Positions 16,373 through 24,397 of a stretch of DNA of 64,000 nucleotides are shown here, piece after piece (the first letter of the stretch is position 1; each line of letters starts with the position of its first letter). The stretch covers positions 186,001 to 250,000 of the forward strand of contig CAWIEI010000033.1 of the NCBI GenBank assembly GCA_963834965.1, read 5' to 3'. Origin of the DNA: Fodinibacter sp963834965. GTDB taxonomy: Bacteria; Actinomycetota; Actinomycetes; Actinomycetales; Dermatophilaceae. The notes under the pieces are model-generated. The model made no database searches, had not been told where the DNA came from, and saw only the letters and a program-made list of their open reading frames with translations. Both the position numbers and the translations under genes were made by a program.

Positions 16373-16940
16373 ATGACTACTTCACAGATGTGGTTCCTGT
16401 CGTGTTGCCTCCGGTCTCGGACCGTCTTCGTCACGCCGTCGCCGCCTACCTGGCCCGGTTCAGGGGGCAGTCGCGGGTGCACACCGAGTCCGACCTGCGT
16501 GCGGCCCCATGTCGAGCTGTACGTGCGGTGGATGCAGGAAGTGCGCCGGTACAAGCCGTCCACGATCAGCCGCCGGGTCGCGGTCCTGGCCGGGTTCTAC
16601 CGCACCTGCGTGAGCGACGAGGTGCTGGCGCACTCCCCCGGCGGAGTACGTGCGCCGGCCCAACGTGCTGCCTGAGTCACCCACCATGGGCCTACCCACC
16701 TGCAGTTCGAGGCCATGCTCGCCACCGCCCGCACCTCGCCGAACCTCAACGACTTCGCGCTGGTGGCGATGCTGGGCCTGCTCGGGCTGCGGATCTTCGA
16801 CGCGTGCGGCGCGAACATCGAAGACCTCGGCGAGGAGCACGGCCACCGGGTGCTCAAGGTCCGCGACAAGGGCGGCAAGGTCGTGCTGACCCCGCTGGCC
16901 GCCGGCTCGTCATCGAGGCGGGGGCGCGGGCGCGGATGAC
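16373..16940 (+). pseudogene. Decayed N-terminal two-thirds of a tyrosine integrase
   Basis: The pieces are in order but in changing frames. MTTSQM at 16373 leads to LPPVSDRLRHAVAAYLARF, which shifts to ELYVRWMQEVRRYKPSTIS and AGFYRTCVSDEVLAHSP. This then shifts to RRPNVLPESPTMG and finally to NDFALVAMLGLLGLRIFDA with the first catalytic Arg, ending GHRVLKVRDKGGKVVLTPL. At least four frameshifts are needed, and the His-x-x-Arg segment and catalytic Tyr are absent. The missing C-terminus lies inverted at 15634-15720. Confidence 0.85.
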
Positions 16941-16976
16941 GCGAGACCTCGCGGACTCGCTGGTGGGCGACCTGCT

Positions 16977-17240
16977 CGACGACTCCGAGAACGCCTCAGC
17001 GCCGCCACCGCGGGCGGCCTCACGGCGCCCGCCCTCAGCTCTGCGGAGATGCGGGTCGTGCTCTTCCTGCCGAGCCACCTGCAGCTCGGGTACGTTGCCG
17101 ACCAGCTGTTCGTGTCCCGGAACACGGTGAAGACCCACATCACGGCGATCTACCGCGAGCTCGGGGTCACCTCGCGTGGCCAGGCGGTGGCCAAGGCCCA
17201 GGAGCTCGGCCCGCTCGAGCCGTTGCGCACGAGTGCCTGA
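16977..17240 (+). pseudogene. Orphan C-terminus of a LuxR-family regulator
   Basis: Without a plausible start, the frame reads LTAPALSSAEMRVVLFLPSH and QLGYVADQLFVSRNTVKTHI then TAIYRELGVTSRGQAVAKA and stops at 17240. This is the LuxR-type helix-turn-helix of large actinobacterial regulators whose sensor or ATPase part is missing. It follows the integrase remnant directly and is convergent with the M20 gene. A short product from ATG 17049 would be just the DNA-binding domain. Confidence 0.7.
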
Positions 17241-17255
17241 CCCGCGTCGCACCGC

Positions 17256-18494
17256 TCAGTCGGTGGCCGCGAGCTGTCGGGTGCGGCGCAGCGCCAGCTC
17301 GGCCAGGGCGGCCGCGATGTCGGGCACGACCGCGTCGTCGAAGGCGGCCCGCGGCGAGTGGTTGTCCTCGGCGTCGTGGTGGTCGGCGTGGGCGCAGGCC
17401 GACACGTTGAGGTAGGCGCCGGGCACCCGCTCGAGCACGAAGGACATGTCCTCGGACCCGGCCTCGGGGTCGGCCATGTCGGCCCAACGGCCGGCCCCGA
17501 ACAGGTCGACCACCACCCCCCGCGCGAAGGCGTGCTCGTCGGCGTCGTTCACGGTGACCGGGTAGCCGTTGCCGATCTCCACCGTGGCGGTGAGCCCGTG
17601 CGCCGACGCCACACCCTCGGCCACCCGGGTGACCACCTCGTGCGCCTTGGCGCGGTGCTCGGGCGAGAAGGTGCGCAGCGACGCCTCGATGACGGCGTCG
17701 TCGGGGATGACGTTGTTGACCGTGCCGGAGGCGATCCGGCCTACGGTAAGCACCACCGGGTCCCAGATGCTGAACTGCCGGGTGACCGCGGTCTGGAACG
17801 CGAGCACGATCTCGCACGCCACCGGCACCGGGTCGCGGGTGCGGTCGGGGGCCGACCCGTGGCCACCGAGCCCGTGCACCGTGACGAGCACCTCGTCGGC
17901 GGCCGCCATCAGCGTGCCCGGTCGCCCGAACCAGGTGCCGAACGGGTGGTCGGCGGAGTAGACGTGCACGGCGTACGCGGCGTCGACCCGACGCCCGGCT
18001 GCCTCGAGCAGCCCCTCGCGGATCATCGGCTCGGCGCCGCCCGGCCCCTCCTCCGCGGGCTGGAACATCAGCACCACGTCGCCGACCAGCGAGTCGCGAA
18101 GCTCGTGCAGGATGCGCGCCGCCCCCACCAGCGCCGCCACGTGCAGGTCGTGCCCGCACGCGTGCATCAGCCCCGGACGCTGCGACAGGTAGTCGACGTC
18201 GACCTGCTCGGTGACCGGCAGCGCGTCCATGTCGCCGCGCAGCAGCACCACCGGCCGCTCCCCCGACACCGGCGCCCGGCCGCGCAGCACCGCCACCACC
18301 GAGCTGAGCGACGTGCCGAGGGTCACCTCGAGGTCGAGGCCGGCGAGCGCCTCGAGCACCACCGCCTGGGTGTCCGGCAGGTGCAGCCCCAGCTCGGGGA
18401 TGCCGTGCAGCCGGCGGCGCAGGCCGACCAGCTCGGGGCCGATCCGGCGCGACAGGGCCAGGGCCTCAGGTGCGTCGGGCGCCCGGCTAGCCAC
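17256..18494 (-). CDS. M20-family metallo-amidohydrolase (hippurate/IAA-amino-acid hydrolase-like)
   Basis: 412 residues from GTG 18494, which overlaps the stop of the PrsW gene (GTGGCTAG). Zinc-site motifs are intact: LLRGDMDALPV, MHACGHDLHVAAL, FQPAEEGPGGAEPM and, near the end, SEDMSFVLERVPGAY. The insert domain carries the usual GGHGSAPDRTRDPV. The family hydrolyses N-acyl or N-carbamoyl amino acids in the cytoplasm. Coupling to the PrsW protease gene may be only chance proximity. Confidence 0.9.
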   Translation of the reverse strand: MASRAPDAPEALALSRRIGPELVGLRRRLHGIPELGLHLPDTQAVVLEALAGLDLEVTLGTSLSSVVAVLRGRAPVSGERPVVLLRGDMDALPVTEQVDVDYLSQRPGLMHACGHDLHVAALVGAARILHELRDSLVGDVVLMFQPAEEGPGGAEPMIREGLLEAAGRRVDAAYAVHVYSADHPFGTWFGRPGTLMAAADEVLVTVHGLGGHGSAPDRTRDPVPVACEIVLAFQTAVTRQFSIWDPVVLTVGRIASGTVNNVIPDDAVIEASLRTFSPEHRAKAHEVVTRVAEGVASAHGLTATVEIGNGYPVTVNDADEHAFARGVVVDLFGAGRWADMADPEAGSEDMSFVLERVPGAYLNVSACAHADHHDAEDNHSPRAAFDDAVVPDIAAALAELALRRTRQLAATD

Positions 18495-19650
18495 CCGGCA
18501 TCCCCACGAACTGGGCGCGGCGCAGGCGCAGCGCCTCGAGCAGCTCGCGCTCCTGCGCGAGCGCGTGCTGGTCGGCGGCCGAGTGGTACATCCGCCGCCG
18601 CAGCAGCGCCAGCTCGCTGGCGGTGTCCTGGAAGGAGCGCATCGCGGCGAGCCCGGCACGGCCGGTGTTGGCCCGCGCCCAGGCCCGGGCCTCGCGCCGC
18701 TGCGGCATCGACGAGAGCATCGCCACCTCGGCGGCCGAGAGCCACCCGGCATCGGCGTAGGGGCGCAGGAACTGCCCGATGAGGCGGCCCTCGCGCCGGC
18801 GGGTCCACACCACGAAGCCGAGGAAGGCCAGGAAGATCGGCACCTCGACGAGCAGGTAGACCACGACCATGCCGCGCCCGCCCGAGACCGCCGCGAGGTT
18901 CCACAGCGCGTGGCTGAGCACCGCGAGGAGGTAGCCCAGCAGCGGCCCGAGGATGCGCGGGAGCCAGGTGCGGCTGGTGGCCGCCACCCCGACCCCCACC
19001 CCGAAGAGCACCGTGAACATCGGGTGCGCGAAGGGCGACATCAGGCAGCGCGCCACGAAGGTGCCGGTCAGCGCCTCACCACCGCCGTCGGCGTAGGCCT
19101 GGGCCAGGTAGTTGATGTTCTCGGTGAAGGCGAAGCCCGCCGCGCAGATGCCGGCGTAGACCATGCCGTCGGTGACGCCGTCGAACTCGTGCCGCAGCAC
19201 CCACCACACGATGAGCACGAGGGCGCCCTTGGCGGCCTCCTCGACGAACGGGGCGACCAGCACGGCCGTCGTCTGCAGGGCACCCTGCCGGTCGGCGGAC
19301 GCCTCGAGCACGGCGATGGCGCCGGTGTTGAATACCGCCGCGACGACCGCCGCCACCAGGGCCCCCCACAGGAACGCCAGGACCAGGTAGCGGGTGGGCT
19401 CGGACTCGAAGCGGTCGAGCCACAAGAAGGTGGGGATGACGATGCCGAGCGGCACCAGCGCCACGGCCAGCGCGAGCACCGCGGTCTGCACGCCGAACGC
19501 CGCCCCGAGGTAGGAGGACACGACCAGCGCCGACAGGAGGAACCCGACCGCGGCGACCCCGGTGAGCAGCCACCCCCGCAGGGCCGGCCGGGTCGTGGGG
19601 TCGCGGCGGGTGGCCAGGGCCGGCGGCCGCTGCGCGAGGTCCCCACTCAT
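18487..19650 (-). CDS. PrsW-family intramembrane metalloprotease
   Basis: 387 residues from ATG 19650 (MSGDLAQRPP), with about eight membrane helices. Family signatures are present: EEAAKGALVLIV (about residue 135), FAFTENINYLAQAY, FAHPMFTVLFG and LSHALWNLAA. PrsW proteins cleave membrane-bound anti-sigma factors in Bacillus; actinobacterial homologues are mostly uncharacterised. A soluble C-terminal region after the last helix (RSFQDTASELALLRRRM) is helical. It is divergent from orn, with 70 bases between the start codons. Confidence 0.88.
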   Translation of the reverse strand: MSGDLAQRPPALATRRDPTTRPALRGWLLTGVAAVGFLLSALVVSSYLGAAFGVQTAVLALAVALVPLGIVIPTFLWLDRFESEPTRYLVLAFLWGALVAAVVAAVFNTGAIAVLEASADRQGALQTTAVLVAPFVEEAAKGALVLIVWWVLRHEFDGVTDGMVYAGICAAGFAFTENINYLAQAYADGGGEALTGTFVARCLMSPFAHPMFTVLFGVGVGVAATSRTWLPRILGPLLGYLLAVLSHALWNLAAVSGGRGMVVVYLLVEVPIFLAFLGFVVWTRRREGRLIGQFLRPYADAGWLSAAEVAMLSSMPQRREARAWARANTGRAGLAAMRSFQDTASELALLRRRMYHSAADQHALAQERELLEALRLRRAQFVGMPGG

Positions 19651-19707
19651 GGCACGCGACCCTAGTGCAGCGCACCGTCCGGCAACGGCTCGCCGTCCAC
19701 CGCGCCC

Positions 19708-19713
19708 TAGCAT
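19708..19713 (+). promoter_or_regulatory. Leaderless-type -10 box of orn
   Basis: TAGCAT lies seven bases before ATG 19721, where transcription would start at the A of the start codon. No Shine-Dalgarno is present. The same spacing recurs before several other genes in this window. Confidence 0.5.
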
Positions 19714-19720
19714 GGCCACC

Positions 19721-20380
19721 ATGACCACCCCGGCGACCGACCGCGCGCACACCGACCGCATCGTCTGGATCGACTGCGAGATGACCGGGCTGTCCCTCGA
19801 GCACGACGCGCTCGTCGAGGTGGCGGCCCTGGTCACCGACTACGACCTCACCGTGCTCGGCACCGGGGTCGACGTCGTCATCCGCCCGCCGGATGCCGCG
19901 CTCGCCCAGATGGGCGACTTCGTGCGCGAGATGCACACCGGCTCCGGGTTGCTCGACCAGCTCGCCGAGGGCACCACCCTCGAGGCGGCCCAGACGATGG
20001 TGCTCGACTACGTCAAGCAGTGGGTGCCCGAGCCTCGCAAGGCCCCCCTCGGCGGAAACACCGTCGCCACCGACCGGGCCTTCCTCGCCCGCGACATGGC
20101 CGAGCTCGAGGCCCACCTGCACTACCGGATCATCGACGTGTCCTCCATCAAGGAGCTCTCCCGCCGGTGGTACCCCCGCGCCTACTTCGCCGCCCCCACC
20201 AAGAGCGGCGGGCACCGCGCGCTCGCCGACATCCGCGAGTCGATCGCCGAGCTGCGCTACTACCGCGAGGCCGTGTTCGTGCCGCCTCCTGGGCCGTCGA
20301 CCGAGCAGGCCCGCGCCATCGCCGCGCGCCACGTCGTCGACCACTCCTCCCCGGGGGTGGTCAGGAGCACCCCCGAGTAA
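19721..20380 (+). CDS. orn: Oligoribonuclease
   Basis: 219 residues from ATG 19721 (an ATG nine bases upstream is the alternative). DEDDh exonuclease motifs are intact: VWIDCEMTGLSLEHDALVEV, then GGNTVATDRAFLARDM, RIIDVSSIKELSRRWYP, and SGGHRALADIRESIAELRYY with the catalytic His and Asp. The enzyme degrades 2-5-nucleotide RNAs and linear c-di-GMP products to mononucleotides in the cytoplasm. It is followed by tRNA-His. Confidence 0.95.
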   Translation: MTTPATDRAHTDRIVWIDCEMTGLSLEHDALVEVAALVTDYDLTVLGTGVDVVIRPPDAALAQMGDFVREMHTGSGLLDQLAEGTTLEAAQTMVLDYVKQWVPEPRKAPLGGNTVATDRAFLARDMAELEAHLHYRIIDVSSIKELSRRWYPRAYFAAPTKSGGHRALADIRESIAELRYYREAVFVPPPGPSTEQARAIAARHVVDHSSPGVVRSTPE

Positions 20381-20441
20381 CCGGTACGATGGTTCGCGCT
20401 ACGGGCGCACCGACATCCTCGGATGCCGGGCGCCCGTCGTG

Positions 20442-20517
20442 GTGGGTGTAGCTCAGCTGGTAGAGCACCTGGTTGTGGTCCAGGTGGCCGCGGGTTCAAG
20501 TCCCGTCACTCACCCCA
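20442..20517 (+). tRNA. tRNA-His (anticodon GTG)
   Basis: A full cloverleaf is visible: acceptor GTGGGTG pairing with CACTCAC, anticodon loop TTGTGGT, T-arm GGGTTCAAGTCCC. G20441 provides the genome-encoded G-1 typical of tRNA-His, opposite discriminator C20514. CCA is encoded at 20515-20517. A TACGAT box lies upstream near 20384. Confidence 0.95.
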
Positions 20518-20540
20518 AAGCCCCCGTCCACAGGGGGGCC

Positions 20541-20580
20541 CAGTGGTCCGGCGCCCCTCTCGGAGGGCGCCGGGCCACTG
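20541..20580 (+). terminator. Strong hairpin after tRNA-His
   Basis: CAGTGGTCCGGCGCCC pairs with GGGCGCCGGGCCACTG, 16 pairs with one G-T, around an eight-base loop. There is no U-tract, as is common in high-GC genomes. A smaller CCCCC/GGGGG hairpin lies just before it at 20521-20537. Confidence 0.7.
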
Positions 20581-20586
20581 CCGTTC

Positions 20587-20856
20587 CACACGGCATCCCT
20601 GAGCAGGTCTGGCTGTGCAACGCCGTCAGCGCCGCCAAGGCCGCCTCGCAGTGGACCGTGGTCGGCATGCACGAGCCGTGTCTCTCACTGGGCGTGCGCG
20701 GGTGCGCGGCGCCGGCACCGTGTTCGCCGTCGTCGGCAACGGCCGCTACGCCTCGCGGACCGTCAGCCCGAAGACCGCCCTGGACGCCCGCTCCGGGACC
20801 AACACCCCCGGCGGGACCACCTTCGGGTCCGCCAGGGCCGGTCGGTTACCCGTCCG
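20587..20856 (+). pseudogene. Remnant of a metallophosphatase-type hydrolase
   Basis: Two pieces in different frames: first EQVWLCNAVSAAKAASQW then TVVGMHEPCLSLG, resembling the W-x-V-V-x-H-x-P helix and strand of calcineurin-like phosphatases, then after a shift near 20700 GTVFAVVGNGRYASRTVSP and GTNTPGGTTFGSARAG, resembling the C-terminal strands of the same fold. The N-terminus, most metal ligands and the stop are missing. I recognise this only by pattern, so the family call is tentative. Confidence 0.5.
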
Positions 20857-20873
20857 GCCCGGCATTTGCGATC

Positions 20874-21566
20874 ATGGTGCGCATGCTCTCACGCCGCATC
20901 GCGACAGTCGTCACCCTCGTCATCGTCGCTGCCTTCGTGGTGGTGTCGGTCGCGCCCGCGTTCGCGGCGGCGCCGGCGCTGCTCCCGCTGCACGCCGAGC
21001 TGGTCGGGACCACGCCGAAGGACGGCAGCACGGTCGAGACCGCCCGGGTCGTCACCCTGACCTTCAGCGAGGCCGTCAACCCCGACTTCGTCACCGTCGA
21101 GGTGGCCGGCCCGTCGGGCGCCGAGACCGACGGCGACGCGACGACCAAGGGTGTCACCGTCACCCAGCCGCTGACCGGCGACCTGGCGGCCGGCCAGCAC
21201 GTCGTGACCTACCGCGTGGTCAGCACCGACGGGCACCCGGTCTCCGGCACGGTGACGTTCACGACCACGGCCGCACCGGCATCCGCGTCACCGTCGCCCA
21301 GCTCCTCCGCGGCCACGCCTACCCCCCAGCCGACCGCCTCGGTCGTGGCCTCGCCGCAGCCCAGCGTCACCGCCGCGCCCGCCGCGCAGGAGTCCGGCGG
21401 CGGCATCCCCGCCTGGCTGGTCATCGGGGGCGTCGTGATCCTGGCAGCCCTCGCCCTGGGCGCAGCCTGGCGCAGCATCGGGAGCCGGCAGGCCGACACG
21501 GAGGCGGATGCCGCGGACCGCGCCGACGACGCCGCCACCATGGGCCCCGACGGCACCGGCCGGTGA
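20874..21566 (+). CDS. Secreted CopC-domain copper-binding protein with C-terminal membrane anchor
   Basis: 230 residues. A signal peptide (about 1-33, ending VAPAFAAAPA) is followed by a CopC fold: LLPLHAELVGTTPKDGSTV with the N-terminal copper-ligand His, TLTFSEAVNPDFVTV, and VVSTDGHPVSGTVTFTT with the second His. A Pro/Ser/Thr-rich linker (about 135-175) leads to one membrane helix (IPAWLVIGGVVILAALALGA). It sits outside the cell and binds copper. A CopD partner is not adjacent. An ATG three codons later is an equal start choice. Confidence 0.88.
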   Translation: MVRMLSRRIATVVTLVIVAAFVVVSVAPAFAAAPALLPLHAELVGTTPKDGSTVETARVVTLTFSEAVNPDFVTVEVAGPSGAETDGDATTKGVTVTQPLTGDLAAGQHVVTYRVVSTDGHPVSGTVTFTTTAAPASASPSPSSSAATPTPQPTASVVASPQPSVTAAPAAQESGGGIPAWLVIGGVVILAALALGAAWRSIGSRQADTEADAADRADDAATMGPDGTGR

Positions 21567-21628
21567 CCGACCGCTGCGGCCAGACCGATTTCGCCGGGAC
21601 GCCGGGCGGCTGCTAATGTCTCCGTCGC

Positions 21629-21704
<76 letters not shown>

Positions 21705-21706
21705 CA

Positions 21707-21734
21707 CGAGGCCTCCCGACATCGGGGGGCCTCG
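21707..21734 (+). terminator. Hairpin after tRNA-Lys
   Basis: CGAGGCC pairs with GGCCTCG and is continued by TCCC/GGGG pairs around a short loop. It begins three bases after the tRNA CCA end. Confidence 0.65.
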
Positions 21735-21922
21735 CTCGTTGCCCGTGCGGCCGGCTCTACGCCGGCTTCACCGCCGCGCGGTGGCGCGTCGAGCACCACC
21801 CCCGGCGGCGACGACCTCGGCGTCGGCCCGCGCTCGGCCCACGGGAAGGAGCGCGAGCCCGGCTGCCGGCCGGCTTCATTGCGGGAGTGGATGCGGCGGG
21901 CCCACAGGTGCCCTATGGGCCG

Positions 21923-22264
21923 TCAGGAGCTGCGCAGGCGCCGGTAGACGAGCCAGCCGCCGACCACGGCGACCACCGCGACGACCGCGGCGATCCGCTC
22001 GACCCGCAGGTCGCCCTCGGGGGTGGTCGCAACGTCGGCGAAGCGCGCCTTGGCGGCCTCGGTCTGCCGGGTGATGATCGTCTTCGGCTGGATCCGGTAG
22101 GTCAGCTCGTCGATCGTCTGGGCCAGTCGCTCGCGCCGGGCCGTGATCTCGGCCTCGAGCGCGGGGATCGAGACGGGTGCCGGGACGGCGGCGACGGCCG
22201 CGCCGTCGTCGGCTGCTGTGGCTGCGGCGCCGTCGGCTGCGGCGGCGGGTTGGGTGGTGCTCAT
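21923..22264 (-). CDS. DUF3618 membrane protein
   Basis: 113 residues. An Ala-rich N-terminus precedes the DUF3618 core (EAEITARRERLAQTIDELTY, then RIQPKTIITRQTEAAKARF) and a C-terminal membrane helix (IAAVVAVVAVVGGWLVY) with a basic tail (RRLRSS). The family is widespread in actinobacteria and of unknown function. AGTGAGGA lies four bases before the ATG. It starts seven bases after the bcp stop, so the two are probably cotranscribed. Confidence 0.88.
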   Translation of the reverse strand: MSTTQPAAAADGAAATAADDGAAVAAVPAPVSIPALEAEITARRERLAQTIDELTYRIQPKTIITRQTEAAKARFADVATTPEGDLRVERIAAVVAVVAVVGGWLVYRRLRSS

Positions 22265-22271
22265 GGGGTCC

Positions 22272-22742
22272 TCACTCGAGTCCGAGGTCGCGGCGGAGCT
22301 TGGCCACGTGGCCGGTGGCCTTGACGTTGTAGAAGGCGTGCGAGACCTGGCCGGCCTCGTCGACGACGACGGTGCTGCGGATGACGCCTTGCACGGTCTT
22401 GCCGTACATCTTCTTCTCCCCGAAGGCGCCGTACGCGTTCATCACCGCGCGGTCGGCATCGGACAGCAGCGTGACGGTGAGCCCCTCCTTGTCGCGGAAC
22501 TTCGCGAGCTTCGCGGGGGTGTCGGGCGAGATGCCGAACACGGTGTAGCCGTCGGCCTTCAGGGACTCCAGCGAGTCGCTGAAGTCGCAGGCCTGCGTCG
22601 TGCACCCCGGGGTCATGGCCGCCGGGTAGAAGTAGACGATCACCTTGCCGCCGCGCAGGTCGCCGAGCGTCACCGACGAGCCGGTGTCGTCGGGCAGCGT
22701 GAAGTCGGGGGCGGTGTCGCCGGGGCTGAGCCGGTCACCCAC
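22272..22742 (-). CDS. bcp: Thiol peroxidase of the Bcp/PrxQ type
   Basis: 156 residues from GTG 22742 with AGGAGG six bases upstream. The peroxidatic Cys sits in FYPAAMTPGCTTQACDFSD; the resolving Cys five residues later (CTTQAC) marks the Bcp/PrxQ subclass. ISPDTPAKLAKFRDKEGL and KTVQGVIRSTVVVD complete the fold. It reduces hydroperoxides with thioredoxin in the cytoplasm. It is followed by DUF3618 and lies just downstream of tRNA-Leu. Confidence 0.93.
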   Translation of the reverse strand: MGDRLSPGDTAPDFTLPDDTGSSVTLGDLRGGKVIVYFYPAAMTPGCTTQACDFSDSLESLKADGYTVFGISPDTPAKLAKFRDKEGLTVTLLSDADRAVMNAYGAFGEKKMYGKTVQGVIRSTVVVDEAGQVSHAFYNVKATGHVAKLRRDLGLE

Positions 22743-22834
22743 GTGAGGCCTCCTGGGTCGTGTCGTCGATGCTGACGCACAACCTACCCCGGTGGGGCGT
22801 CGGCTATCCGGCCGACCATCCCCGCGTTGGGCGC

Positions 22835-22919
22835 TGGTGCGCAAGGCGGGACTCGAACCCGCACGCCCGAGGGCACCAGGACCTAAACCTGGCGCGTCTG
22901 CCAGTTCCGCCACTTGCGC
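22835..22919 (-). tRNA. tRNA-Leu (anticodon TAG)
   Basis: Read leftward from 22919: acceptor GCGCAAG pairs with CTTGCGC at the other end, the anticodon stem CCAGG encloses TTTAGGT (anticodon TAG), a long variable arm (TGCCCTCGGGCG) marks a class II tRNA, and GGGTTCGAGTCCC is the T-arm. CCA is encoded at 22837-22835. Confidence 0.95.
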
Positions 22920-22950
22920 GCAAAGCAAGGGTAGGCGGTGCCGGCGACCG

Positions 22951-23586
22951 TCAGTGCAGCAACTCGCGCAGCACGGGCTCGAGCGCGCGGAAGGCGTTGC
23001 CCCGGTGCGAGATCGCGTTCTTCTCGGCGTCGGTGTACTCGGCGAGGGTGCGGGTGTCGCCGTCGGGCACGAACACCGGGTCGTAGCCGAACCCGTTGGT
23101 GCCGCGCGGTGCCCGCACCAGCCGACCCGTGACCCGGCCCTCGACGCCCTCGACCCGGCCGTCGGGCAGGGCGACGACCGCGGCGCAGACGAAGGCCGCC
23201 GCGCGGTGCTCGTCGGGCACGTCGCCCACCTGCTCGAGCAGCAGCTCGAGGTTGGCGCGGTCGCGCTCGGCGCGCCCGGCATCCGGGCCGGCCGTGGACC
23301 CGGACCAGCGTGCCGAGAACACCCCTGGCGAGCCGCCGAGCACGCCGACCGCCAGCCCGGAGTCGTCGGCCACCGCCGGCAGGCCCGTGGCATGCGCCAG
23401 CGCGACCGCCTTGAGGCGCGCGTTGCCGAGGAAGGTCACCTCGGTCTCGGCGACGTCCGGGGCGCCCTCGACGTCGTCGGCGCCGACGACCTCCAGGCCC
23501 AGCTCGTCGACCAGCCCGGCGAGGATCTGCCGCAGCTCGTGCACCTTGTGCTCGTTGCGGGTGGCCAGCACGAGCCGGCGGGTCAC
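22951..23586 (-). CDS. rdgB: RdgB/HAM1 non-canonical purine NTP pyrophosphatase
   Basis: 211 residues from GTG 23586, overlapping the rph stop (GTGA). The signature RRLVLATRNEHKVHELRQIL is at the N-terminus, with ETEVTFLGNARLKA, AVADDSGLAV (catalytic Asp), GTNGFGYDPVF and AEKNAISHRGNAF. It hydrolyses XTP, ITP and dITP to monophosphates to keep deaminated purines out of nucleic acid. The rph-rdgB order is typical of actinobacteria. Confidence 0.95.
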   Translation of the reverse strand: MTRRLVLATRNEHKVHELRQILAGLVDELGLEVVGADDVEGAPDVAETEVTFLGNARLKAVALAHATGLPAVADDSGLAVGVLGGSPGVFSARWSGSTAGPDAGRAERDRANLELLLEQVGDVPDEHRAAAFVCAAVVALPDGRVEGVEGRVTGRLVRAPRGTNGFGYDPVFVPDGDTRTLAEYTDAEKNAISHRGNAFRALEPVLRELLH

Positions 23587-24347
23587 GCCAGCCGCTCCCG
23601 GGCCGGTGCCTCGAGGGCCGCCTGCTGCCGGCGGGTCAGCTCGGCGCAGCCGCTGGTGGCAAGGTCGAGCAGGTCGCCCAGCACGGCGCGGTCGAACGCG
23701 GCGCCGGCGCCCTCGGCCGTGCCCTGCACCTCGACGAACCGGCCGTCGCCGGTCATCACGACGTTCATGTCGGTCTGCGCCGTGGAGTCCTCGGGGTAGT
23801 CGAGGTCGAGCACGGGGCGGCCGTCGACCAGTCCGACGCTCACCGCGGCGATGGACCCGGTCAGCGGCTGCGCGCCGGCGGTCACGATGCCCTTGGCGCG
23901 GGCGTCGGCCACGGCATCCGACAGGGCCACCCAGGCACCGGTGATGGCCGCGGTGCGGGTGCCGCCGTCGGCCTGCAGCACGTCGCAGTCGAGCACGATG
24001 GTGTTCTCGCCCAGGGCTGAGGTGTCGATGACGGCCCGCAGGCTGCGGCCGACGAGTCGGCTGATCTCGTGGGTGCGGCCGCCGACCTTGCCGCGGCGCG
24101 ACTCCCGGTCGCTGCGGGTGTTGGTGGCGCGCGGCAGCATCTCGTACTCCGCGGTGACCCACCCCGACCCGCGGCCCTTGAGCCACCGAGGCACGCCGGC
24201 GGTGAAGGAGGCGGCGCACAGCACCCGGGTGCGGCCGAACTCGACGAGGACGCTGCCCTCGGCGTGGTCGAGCCAGTTGCGGGTGATGCGCACCTCGCGC
24301 AGCTCGTCGGGGGCGCGGCCGTCGTGGCGGGGAGTGGGTTCAGGCAT
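23583..24347 (-). CDS. rph: Ribonuclease PH
   Basis: 254 residues from ATG 24347. Motifs: GSVLVEFGRTRVLCAAS, EYEMLPRATNTRSDRES, GRTHEISRLVGRSLRAV (phosphate-binding Arg), and DCDVLQADGGTRTAAITGA. It is a phosphorolytic 3'-5' exonuclease that trims tRNA 3' ends. A TAGCCT box at 24355-24360 lies seven bases before the ATG and there is no Shine-Dalgarno, so the message may be leaderless although the MBL gene ends only 50 bases upstream. Confidence 0.95.
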   Translation of the reverse strand: MPEPTPRHDGRAPDELREVRITRNWLDHAEGSVLVEFGRTRVLCAASFTAGVPRWLKGRGSGWVTAEYEMLPRATNTRSDRESRRGKVGGRTHEISRLVGRSLRAVIDTSALGENTIVLDCDVLQADGGTRTAAITGAWVALSDAVADARAKGIVTAGAQPLTGSIAAVSVGLVDGRPVLDLDYPEDSTAQTDMNVVMTGDGRFVEVQGTAEGAGAAFDRAVLGDLLDLATSGCAELTRRQQAALEAPARERLA

Positions 24348-24397
24348 GCCGGCAAGGCTAGCCGGGCGCGGACCCGGCCGCGGACGCCGTCGCCGGC

